Under the pieces are notes generated by a model, which saw nothing but the letters and a program-made list of their open reading frames with translations, did no database searches and was not told the DNA's origin. Source: Mariniphaga sp040772505 (GTDB lineage Bacteria > Bacteroidota > Bacteroidia > Bacteroidales > Prolixibacteraceae). Taken from it: a DNA stretch of 64,000 bases. This document shows positions 17,360 to 24,620 of this stretch, one piece after another. Position numbers and translations under genes: made by a program. The first letter of the stretch is position 1. Each line of letters begins with the position of its first letter. Location: assembly GCA_040772505.1 (NCBI GenBank), contig JAXGYA010000001.1, positions 930,001 through 994,000 on the forward strand, read 5' to 3'.

Positions 17360-19159
17360 TTATTCCCGGTGGGTATAAAATCTTTCCAGAATGGAAAGGT
17401 CATTTACCTCTTTTGATAGTGATTCTATGGTGTTTTTCGGAACATTATTCACGTCAAGTACAATTAGCCCGTCAAGGCAGTTGTTGAATTTTGGATCAAC
17501 ATTAAAAGCGATGATTTCTGCGTTCAGTTTTATGTATTTTTTCAAAAGTACCGGCAGTCCCGAATTCAGTTCATCTGTTTCCCCAATAGCCCGGTCTAAC
17601 CGGTTGATGTCGCGCTCCATGTTTTCCATGAGAATATTCATTTCGGGGTTATCGCTCCTGAATTTGTAGCTGTTGCGCGGTCTGACAAACTGTGCCATTT
17701 TCCAGTTCAGATGATTTTGCATGATGAACCGGATAATCAGGTCTTTGGATATTTTTGAGTAATTATTGCTGATGCTCACCGGGCCAATCAGGTACCGGTA
17801 TTCCGGATTCTTCAGCAGAAAATAGAGAATTCCCTTCCAGAGGAGGAAAAGCGGCATCGGTCTGCGCTGGTATTCTTTGATTACAAACGAGCGCCCCAAC
17901 TCAAGACTTTCGCTCAGAACCGGCTTAAAGTCATCGTAAATCCGGAAAAGCGAATGGAGGTAAAAACCGCGTTTACCATACTGTTCCAGAATGTCTTTTC
18001 CTTTGCCAATCCGGTATGCACCAACAATATTTTCCTTTTCAATATCCCAGATAAACATCTGATAGTAATAGAGATCAAACTCATCAATATCGATGCTGCG
18101 GTTTGTCCCTTCGCCCACCTCGCGGAATGTGATTTCGCGTAATCGCCCGATTTCGGTGAGAATATTCGGGATTATATTTGACGGAGCACAAAAGGCAGTG
18201 TAATTTTTTAATGAAAAGAGCGTATAGTGCGTTTTAATACTTTGTATTTCCTCAAGAATTTTTTCCTTCGGAACGGGATCAATGATGGGCTCTACCTTCG
18301 ATGAGGGTTTAAGCGTATAGTTAAAGAATCGTTTCACCTCAATCGGCGATTCCATACTGTAGGTTTTTGCCCTCAGAAAACGTCCAAACTGATACACATC
18401 CGTGAATTTATCCTGCTCCTCAACTTTAAGGAGCGTTCCAATGCGCAGTTTAATGGTTTTGTGTTTTTTGCTGAGCAATTCGGAGGGCAGCCTGACCTGT
18501 CGCAGCGAGGGATGAATTTTTGCAAAAAAGTGAAACAGTCTGCTGTTTGTTCCCTGAAAATGAGCCGGTATCACCGGAACTCCTGCCATCTTCACAAACT
18601 TCACCATCGGGAACTGCCACACCTGATCGGTGATGGTGTCAAAAGTTCCGTAGGTGCTTAAATCCCCTGCCGGGAAAAGGCACAGAACGCCACCCTTCTG
18701 CAGATGATCAACAGCTTCCCTTACCCCTTTGCTGCTTTTCTCGTCAACACCAAGATCTTTGGAGTTGAATGGATTGTCGCTGATGAAATATTCTGAAACC
18801 GGTTCAACTTTTTTAAGCAGAAAGTTTCCGATAATTTTCACATCAGACCTCACCATCGAAAGGTATTTAATGAGCAATAATCCATCGAACCCGCCAAAAG
18901 GGTGGTTTGCAACTACAATCAGTGGTCCCTCGGCAGGAATCCGCTTCAACTCATTTTCATCAAATTCGATTTTGAATTCAAGAATACGGATAATTTCATC
19001 AATAAACTCAATGCCGTGTTTGGAGGCAATTTGCTCATACATTTTGTTCAGCTTATTGAATCTGAGAATGTACATTAAGAACTTGGCAAAATATTCACCT
19101 CCCAAAAACGAGAGCACGGGAGGCGCTTTAAATATGTCATTCAGTTTTAATAGTTCCAT
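17360..19159 (-). CDS. Two-domain acyltransferase, OlsF-type (aminolipid synthesis)
   Basis: About 599 residues. The N-terminal part is a PlsC-like lysophospholipid acyltransferase with NHPFGGFD at residues 85-92 and an LFPAGDLS block further on. The C-terminal part, from about residue 340, is a GNAT-type N-acyltransferase resembling OlsB/GlsB, with FREVGEGTNRS.DIDEFD and IVGAYRIGKG. This fused layout is that of OlsF in Flavobacterium and Serratia, which makes ornithine or glycine lipids by N- then O-acylation. Start 19159 is preferred over 19255 because the region between is not conserved. Product amino acid cannot be inferred. Confidence 0.85.
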   Translation of the reverse strand: MELLKLNDIFKAPPVLSFLGGEYFAKFLMYILRFNKLNKMYEQIASKHGIEFIDEIIRILEFKIEFDENELKRIPAEGPLIVVANHPFGGFDGLLLIKYLSMVRSDVKIIGNFLLKKVEPVSEYFISDNPFNSKDLGVDEKSSKGVREAVDHLQKGGVLCLFPAGDLSTYGTFDTITDQVWQFPMVKFVKMAGVPVIPAHFQGTNSRLFHFFAKIHPSLRQVRLPSELLSKKHKTIKLRIGTLLKVEEQDKFTDVYQFGRFLRAKTYSMESPIEVKRFFNYTLKPSSKVEPIIDPVPKEKILEEIQSIKTHYTLFSLKNYTAFCAPSNIIPNILTEIGRLREITFREVGEGTNRSIDIDEFDLYYYQMFIWDIEKENIVGAYRIGKGKDILEQYGKRGFYLHSLFRIYDDFKPVLSESLELGRSFVIKEYQRRPMPLFLLWKGILYFLLKNPEYRYLIGPVSISNNYSKISKDLIIRFIMQNHLNWKMAQFVRPRNSYKFRSDNPEMNILMENMERDINRLDRAIGETDELNSGLPVLLKKYIKLNAEIIAFNVDPKFNNCLDGLIVLDVNNVPKNTIESLSKEVNDLSILERFYTHRE

Positions 19160-19263
19160 TTTTAATTTTAAAAAATCTTCACAGAAAACATCTAAAGATA
19201 GAGCAAAATAAGAAGTTTTTTGTGAATTCAGAAAATTTATTGTTAAACTTGACATGAATAATC

Positions 19264-19410
19264 ATGGAACCTACAGTTGAAAATATCACAAATTGGCTTC
19301 CCACTTCAAAAAAGGAGATGAAAAATATGGGGTGGGAGCAACCCGATGTCATTTTGTTTTCGGGAGATGCTTACGTTGACCATCCCTCTTTTGGTTCGCT
19401 TGACAGCTAA
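19264..19410 (+). pseudogene. Truncated 5' end of a YgiQ-family radical SAM gene
   Basis: An ATG-initiated frame of 48 codons reads WLPTSKKEMKNMGWEQPD, then VILFSGDAYVDHPSFG, which is the conserved N-terminus of the roughly 600-residue YgiQ radical SAM proteins. Homology stops exactly after SFG and a stop codon follows six codons later, so the radical SAM core is gone. The frame up to the break is intact, which suggests a recent deletion rather than slow decay. It could still make a 48-residue peptide, but I see no sign of function. Confidence 0.85.
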
Positions 19411-19560
19411 TACCGACCGGGCGGGTGGGAATAACCAGCCCTTCGATTTTTGGATGTTTGAGCGCCTCTTCATAGAGCGGGATTAAATTCTCCAGCGGTA
19501 CTCAGGTGTTGGTGTATGCCTGAAAATAGGCAAGGAACCGCTTTGATTTATAAAGCACTT
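19411..19560 (-). pseudogene. Internal fragment of a YhcC-type (TIGR01212) radical SAM gene
   Basis: On the minus strand the frame reads YKSKRFLAYFQAYTNT, an in-frame TGA, then PLENLIPLYEEALKHP.IEGLVI and TRP. This matches the middle of TIGR01212/YhcC radical SAM proteins (usually AYFQAYTNTY.PL...GLVIGTRPD). The CxxxCxxC region upstream and everything after TRP are missing, and the family GTRPDC is changed to PTRPVG. It abuts the YgiQ fragment with no bases between. The rest of the upstream frame is not recognisably YhcC. Confidence 0.75.
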
Positions 19561-19692
19561 GAGTTTCGGAATTAGAATAATAAATATTGTTGTTTGTGTT
19601 TATTTCGCCAAAGTAGTATGAGATTAAAAAATTCTCTCTGCTTATCCTATGTTTGTCCTTTCGCTCTACTCTACTGGTGAGTTTTCTTGAAC

Positions 19693-19718
19693 CACATAGG
19701 CACATTAGGGCACATAGG
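19693..19718. repeat. Short tandem repeat, CACATAGG units
   Basis: CACATAGG, CACATTAGGG and CACATAGG follow one another directly, a three-unit imperfect tandem repeat in the gene-poor patch. Function unknown. Confidence 0.6.
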
Positions 19719-19734
19719 TTTAGCCACGACTACA

Positions 19735-19774
19735 CAAATTTACGAATTCACAAATTCACAAACTTACAAATTCA
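19735..19774. repeat. Five-unit 8-bp tandem repeat, consensus CAAATTCA
   Basis: Units at 19735, 19743, 19751, 19759 and 19767 read CAAATTTA, CGAATTCA, CAAATTCA, CAAACTTA and CAAATTCA. They are contiguous with no spacers, so this is a microsatellite-like tract and not a CRISPR array. Confidence 0.7.
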
Positions 19775-19880
19775 CTATTCCCAAAAAATATTTGTTGAAA
19801 ATAGCCCATTTTACCGTTTGTCCGCTAAACAATCGTTATTTAATGTCAAAAAAGCATAAGTTTTCTGTTTTTCGTTTTTT

Positions 19881-19888
19881 TAGTTTTG
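19881..19888 (+). promoter_or_regulatory. Candidate -7 element for the aldolase/glycosidase operon
   Basis: TAGTTTTG followed by C matches TAnnTTTG(C) 57 bases before the aldolase ATG. There is no clear TTTG at -33 (the region is T-rich), so only the -7 element supports it. Confidence 0.4.
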
Positions 19889-19944
19889 CAGTTGTGCCTT
19901 CAATTAGGAAGGATAGAGTTATTAATTGCTTTTACTAAAATATT

Positions 19945-20757
19945 ATGTCTGAAAATTTGCTTCAAAAACTGAAAAGCGGAAAAAATGTATATGGAACCTG
20001 TATCGCTTCAACCTCTCCGGTGTGGTCGAAGGCAGTTGCCGGTTTAGCCCTTGACTTTGTATTTATTGATACAGAGCACATTCCCATTGACCGGAATGAA
20101 CTGACTTTTATGTGTCAGGTTTATAATGCTTTAGGCTTGAATCCGATAGTTCGGATTCCGAGCCCCGACCCCTACCTTGCCTGTATGGTCAGAGACGCGG
20201 GTGCTGTAGGGGTTTTGGCGCCTTATATTGAAACCGTTGCACAAATCCGGGAGATAGTTGGTGCCACCAAGTACCGTCCGCTCAAAGGTGAGCGGCTCCG
20301 GTGTATTCTTTCCGGTGAAGAGCCGCCCGAACCGGAACTTCAGGCTTACCTGAATAACTTCAACGCCGGCAGTATGTGCCTGGTGAATATCGAAAGCGTG
20401 GCAGCTATCGAAAATCTCGATTTGTTGCTCTCTGTTCCCGGACTGGATGCTGTGATCATCGGACCTCACGACCTGTCAGTCAGCTTAGGGCTTCCGGAGC
20501 AGTATGAACATCCGGAATATCAAAAAACTGTTACAGAAATCATCAGAAAATCCCGGGCAAAGGGTATTCATGCAGGAATTCATTTTCCGTCTGACCCCAA
20601 CCGGCAGATTAGGTACATGAAAGAAGGGGCAAATATTGTGCTCCACAGCACCGATGTGGTTCTGTTCAGCCAGAAACTCAGGGAAGACATGGCACGGATT
20701 AAAGATGCCGCCGGAGAACTGTCCGTAAGTGCGGAGGGAGAAGACCTGGTTATTTAA
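19945..20757 (+). CDS. HpcH/HpaI-family class II aldolase
   Basis: 270-residue TIM-barrel aldolase of the HpcH/HpaI family, cytoplasmic. Such enzymes use a divalent metal to split 2-keto-3-deoxy or related acids into pyruvate and an aldehyde. Visible are FIDTEH, VRIPSPDP, a GAVGVLAPYIET block, NIESVAAIEN with the metal-binding Glu, and GPHDLSVSLGLP with the metal-binding Asp. It opens a rightward operon, 22 bases ahead of an exported glycosidase-like gene. This suggests it handles the last step for a sugar acid released by the downstream enzymes, but the exact substrate is unknown. Confidence 0.88.
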   Translation: MSENLLQKLKSGKNVYGTCIASTSPVWSKAVAGLALDFVFIDTEHIPIDRNELTFMCQVYNALGLNPIVRIPSPDPYLACMVRDAGAVGVLAPYIETVAQIREIVGATKYRPLKGERLRCILSGEEPPEPELQAYLNNFNAGSMCLVNIESVAAIENLDLLLSVPGLDAVIIGPHDLSVSLGLPEQYEHPEYQKTVTEIIRKSRAKGIHAGIHFPSDPNRQIRYMKEGANIVLHSTDVVLFSQKLREDMARIKDAAGELSVSAEGEDLVI

Positions 20758-20779
20758 ATTTCTCTTAAACATTGAAAAA

Positions 20780-23221
20780 ATGAAAAACAGATTACAGATA
20801 GGCATTTTGGTTTTTGCTTTTTTCCTGTTGCTCTTTAAGGCAGAGGCACAAAAAACCGATTTTTCAGGCTACAGGATTGTTTGTGTAGAAAAAAACAATC
20901 CGCAGGTTCTTAAAGCAGTTACTGTTCTTAAGGAAGAAATTGCCAAACGAAGCAGAATTCAGCTTCCCGTTTTAAAAAAATGGCCTAAAAAATCTGCTGA
21001 GAACCTAATAGTTGTGGGGATTGAAAAAGATTTGAATTTTCTTCCTTCTGAATTTTCAGCTGCATTGGCACAACTTCCTGCAACCCGCCCGGAAGGGTAT
21101 AAACTGCTGGAGATGGAAAATGAAGAGCTGATGCTGATTGCCGGACATGATTCCCGTGGCGTACTGTACGGTGTAGGCAAATTTTTGCGTTCATTGGAGA
21201 TGGAGCCAGACCGAATAGAGGGAATCGGAACGCTTCGGATTTCTTCTTCGCCTCAGTATCCGCTGCGGGGGCATCAAATGGGGTATCGTCCAAAAACCAA
21301 TGCTTATGATGCATGGGGTGTTAAGGAGTACGACAGTTATATTCGGGATTTAGCCATTTTTGGCGCCAACAGCATCGAAATCATGCCGCCCCGCACCGAT
21401 GATGATTTCACCAGCGTTCACATGAAAATACCTGCCATTGAAATGATGGTACATCAATCACGTATTTGCAGTGATTATGGTCTGGATGTCTGGATGTGGT
21501 ATCCCAATTTGGGGTCGGATTATACAACTCCCGATTCCATCCGCAAAGAGCTTGCAGAGCGTGAAGAGGTTTTCAGCCTGCTGCCAAAGCTTGATGCGCT
21601 GTTTGTTCCTGCCGGTGACCCGGGAAACCTTGAGCCTGACGTACTCTTCGACTGGCTTGAACTGGAAGCGGATTTGCTGAAAAAATATCATCCCAATGCC
21701 AAAATATGGGTTTCACCGCAGGTGTTTAAACCTTCAGAAGATTGGTTTAAGGTATTTTTTGAGCGTGTGAACAGCAAACCGGAGTGGTTTGGTGGAATTG
21801 TATATGGACCCTGGATTAAGCTGACCCTGCAGGAGGTGAAAAGCCGCCTCAGCCCCGATATTCCGGTTCGACTCTATCCCGATATCACCCACATGTTGAG
21901 CTGTCAGTATCCTCTTCCCGAATGGGACTTAGCCTATGCAATGACTTTGGGGCGCGAGTGCATCAATCCGCGCCCGAGGGATGAAAAGTATATCCATAAT
22001 CTGTATGCGCACTATGCACAGGGCAGTATCAGCTATTCCGAAGGAACCAATGACGATGTCAACAAATTTGTGTGGAGCGGTCAGGACTGGAACTCTTCAA
22101 CACCCGTTATGGAGACGCTTCGCGAATATGCCCGTTATTTCATTGGTCCCGGATATACGGAAACAGCCGCACAGGGGCTTATGGCGCTTGAGCGCAACCT
22201 TCAGGGACCTTTACTGATCAACGATCAGGTGCAGATAACTTTGCAGCAGTGGCAGGATATGGAAGCAGATGCACCGGACTATGTGCTGAGCAATCCGCGG
22301 TTTCAGAGCGGGCTGATTCGTGCCTATTTCGATGCATATGTCCAGCGTCGTCTGATTTATGAAACACATTTGGAGAGACAGGCAAGAAATATTCTGGAAC
22401 AGGCTCAGAAATCCGGTTCATTAAAGGCATTGACCGAAGCAAAAAACATTCTGCTGCAGGCAAACAAGAATCCCGTCTCCCCCGAACTGAGAGAGCGCTG
22501 CTATGCGCTGGCAGACTCCCTTTTCCGTACTTTTAAGGCGCAGCTTACCGTGGAAAAACACCATGCAATGCCCGGACGCGGAAATTTCATAGACAATATT
22601 GACGTTCCGCTGAATGATGCACTCTGGCTGCTGGATCAGTTTGCAAGGATTGAAAAGCTGACTGAAGAAAATGAACGGTTGGAAGCCATTGATAAAATGC
22701 TGAACCGCACAAATCCCGGTCCCGGCGGATTTTATGACAATTTTGGCAGCCCGGCGTCGTGGAAAAGAATTCGTTCTGCAAAGAGATGGGAGGAAGACCC
22801 AAGTAGCCTTGAATCGCCGCGTGTCAGCTTTGGCGTGGGATTGCAGGGGGAGGACTGGGTGCATGAAGTGGTGGCAAAAGGCTTTGAGGGACTGACCACT
22901 CCGCTGGCGTGGATGGTTCAGATCAACACTCTTTACGACACCCCGCTGGTTGCCGAATACGACAATCTTAATCCTGAAGCGGAATATATTCTCAGAATTG
23001 CATATACCGGACGTTTCCGTGCCAGCATTAAACTGGAGGCTGACGGGGTTCTGATACACAACTACATAAGGATGGGAACACAGCCGATTCACGAGTTTGA
23101 ACTACCAGCCGAAATTACCCGCGATGGCAAAGTAACCTTCACCTGGTCGGCAGGCACAGACGACCACAGCGGGGGAGAACGCGGTTCGCAGGTGGCAGAA
23201 ATATGGCTTATTCGCAAATAG
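20780..23221 (+). CDS. Exported glycosidase-like protein with GH20/GH67-type N-terminus (paralogue 1)
   Basis: 813 residues with a signal peptide ending KAEAQ near residue 24. Residues 30-155 look like the alpha/beta domain that precedes the barrel in GH20 and GH67 enzymes (GHDSRGVLYGVGKFLR). A TIM-barrel-like region follows from LRGHQMGYR (163-170), with FGANSIE and PAGDPGN at 277-283. The last 130 residues may be a carbohydrate-binding or beta-sandwich domain. It is clearly paralogous to the protein encoded at 28990-31329, sharing these motifs at nearly identical positions. The GH20 catalytic GGDE is replaced by AGDP, so the mechanism is unclear. The ATG at 20780 is the start; an earlier ATG would overlap the aldolase gene. 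Confidence 0.65.
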   Translation: MKNRLQIGILVFAFFLLLFKAEAQKTDFSGYRIVCVEKNNPQVLKAVTVLKEEIAKRSRIQLPVLKKWPKKSAENLIVVGIEKDLNFLPSEFSAALAQLPATRPEGYKLLEMENEELMLIAGHDSRGVLYGVGKFLRSLEMEPDRIEGIGTLRISSSPQYPLRGHQMGYRPKTNAYDAWGVKEYDSYIRDLAIFGANSIEIMPPRTDDDFTSVHMKIPAIEMMVHQSRICSDYGLDVWMWYPNLGSDYTTPDSIRKELAEREEVFSLLPKLDALFVPAGDPGNLEPDVLFDWLELEADLLKKYHPNAKIWVSPQVFKPSEDWFKVFFERVNSKPEWFGGIVYGPWIKLTLQEVKSRLSPDIPVRLYPDITHMLSCQYPLPEWDLAYAMTLGRECINPRPRDEKYIHNLYAHYAQGSISYSEGTNDDVNKFVWSGQDWNSSTPVMETLREYARYFIGPGYTETAAQGLMALERNLQGPLLINDQVQITLQQWQDMEADAPDYVLSNPRFQSGLIRAYFDAYVQRRLIYETHLERQARNILEQAQKSGSLKALTEAKNILLQANKNPVSPELRERCYALADSLFRTFKAQLTVEKHHAMPGRGNFIDNIDVPLNDALWLLDQFARIEKLTEENERLEAIDKMLNRTNPGPGGFYDNFGSPASWKRIRSAKRWEEDPSSLESPRVSFGVGLQGEDWVHEVVAKGFEGLTTPLAWMVQINTLYDTPLVAEYDNLNPEAEYILRIAYTGRFRASIKLEADGVLIHNYIRMGTQPIHEFELPAEITRDGKVTFTWSAGTDDHSGGERGSQVAEIWLIRK

Positions 23222-23241
23222 ATGACTTTACAAAAAAAATC

Positions 23242-24609
23242 ATGGATAAAAATTTGAAAATTACAAGGAGAAAAGTTGTGCTGAATGCCCTTTTTTCTCT
23301 TTTTCTGGCAACCGCACTTTCCGCGCAGGTAACTGTTAAACCTGAACCCCGGGAAGGGTTTGAGGAGCGGATTCGCAAGGCGCTGAGCTCCATGCCAGTG
23401 GTGGACACACACGAGCATCTGGCAAGCATCAGTTCGCTGTCGAAAAGTAAAACACTCGATTTCATGTGGCTGTTTCATCAATATGCCGATGACGATATCA
23501 AAGCGGCAGGCATGTCCAAGCCGCAATTTGCGCGGCTGATGTCCGACTCATTAACGGTTTCGGAAAAGTGGGAGATTTTGCAGCCTTTCTATGAAGCATC
23601 ATTCAACACTGCCTACAATCGGGTGACGCTGCTTTCGGTTGATCATCTGTTTGGCGTGAAGGAGTTCAACGAAAAAACGGTTAACCTGCTCACCGACAAG
23701 CTGCGCGAAGTGTATCAAACCGACTGGTATCACACTGTTCTCAGGGATAAATGCAATATTCAGTTTGTAATCAACGACTCAAAACCAATCCCGGGAAATC
23801 CCGATTTTTTCAGATACACTACCCGTTTCGACTATTTTCAATTGGATTCCAGAGCGAAAATTGAACAGTTGGGCAAAGAGCACGGAACTGCCATTTCAGC
23901 GCTCAATGATTTGAATGCCACGCTGCGGAAACATTTTGAGAATGAGGTGAAGTCGGGACTGACCACCATTAAAAATTCATCGGCATATTACCGCTCGCTC
24001 TACTATGAAGATGTGAGCCGTGAGAGGGCTGAAGAAGTTTTCAGAAAGGTGATGGCAAGCGGGGAAACTCCGCTTGATCCTGATGCGGCAAAGCCGCTTG
24101 CCGATTATATGATGCACCGGGTTTTGGATCTGGCGCGGGAATTTAAAAAGCCGGTTCAGATTCATACCGGACTGCAGGCGGGCGACGGTAACTATATTAT
24201 GAATTCAAATCCCGCTCTGCTGGCAAATCTGTTTTTGAAATACCGTGATGTGAAGTTTGTGCTTTTCCATGGCGGTTATCCCTATGGCGGTGAATTTGGA
24301 AGCCTGGCAAAGAATTACCGGAATGTGTATATCGACCTGTGCTGGTTATATATCATTTCACCTTCCTATAGTGAAAGGTATCTTCACGAATGGCTGGAAA
24401 CTGTTCCTGCCAACAAAATTCTGGCTTTTGGCGGTGATTATGAGAATGTTGAAAATGTTTACGGGCATTTGCTTTTTGCAAAAGAAATTATCGGGAATGT
24501 GCTCACAGAAAAAGTGAAAAGCAGATATTTAACGGAAGAAGAAGCTTTGAAAATTGCCCGCATGATTCTCCACGACAATGCGATAAATTTGTTTGATTTA
24601 AAATATTAA
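23242..24609 (+). CDS. Amidohydrolase-superfamily protein (Amidohydro_2-like), exported
   Basis: 455 residues, starting MDKNLKITRRKVVLNALFSL, a signal peptide ending LSAQ. The metal-binding HxH appears in VVDTHEHL near residue 55; HTGLQAG and FHGGYP supply likely further ligands, and FGGDYENVEN near the end the catalytic Asp. The fold is that of the metal-dependent TIM-barrel hydrolases; relatives include decarboxylases and uronate-isomerase-like proteins. The substrate is unknown. Twenty bases follow the upstream glycosidase-like gene and eleven precede the beta-helix gene, so it is an operon member. An export signal on this enzyme places the step in the periplasm. Confidence 0.75.
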   Translation: MDKNLKITRRKVVLNALFSLFLATALSAQVTVKPEPREGFEERIRKALSSMPVVDTHEHLASISSLSKSKTLDFMWLFHQYADDDIKAAGMSKPQFARLMSDSLTVSEKWEILQPFYEASFNTAYNRVTLLSVDHLFGVKEFNEKTVNLLTDKLREVYQTDWYHTVLRDKCNIQFVINDSKPIPGNPDFFRYTTRFDYFQLDSRAKIEQLGKEHGTAISALNDLNATLRKHFENEVKSGLTTIKNSSAYYRSLYYEDVSRERAEEVFRKVMASGETPLDPDAAKPLADYMMHRVLDLAREFKKPVQIHTGLQAGDGNYIMNSNPALLANLFLKYRDVKFVLFHGGYPYGGEFGSLAKNYRNVYIDLCWLYIISPSYSERYLHEWLETVPANKILAFGGDYENVENVYGHLLFAKEIIGNVLTEKVKSRYLTEEEALKIARMILHDNAINLFDLKY

Positions 24610-24620
24610 AGTTATCAGAA

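Larger units (their letters stand above)
19256..19944. other. Gene-poor patch with relics and repeats
   Basis: This 690-base stretch has no intact gene. It holds a truncated YgiQ start, an internal YhcC fragment on the other strand, two short tandem repeat tracts and a candidate promoter for the aldolase operon. These are listed separately. Remaining bases are AT-rich and unremarkable. Confidence 0.8.

Noticed and set aside
19735..19774. Possible CRISPR array
   Set aside because: The 8-base units have no spacers and no cas genes are nearby.
22421..23092. 223-residue open frame opposite the first GH20-like gene
   Set aside because: It lies wholly within a conserved gene on the other strand and shows no domain; it is a coding shadow.
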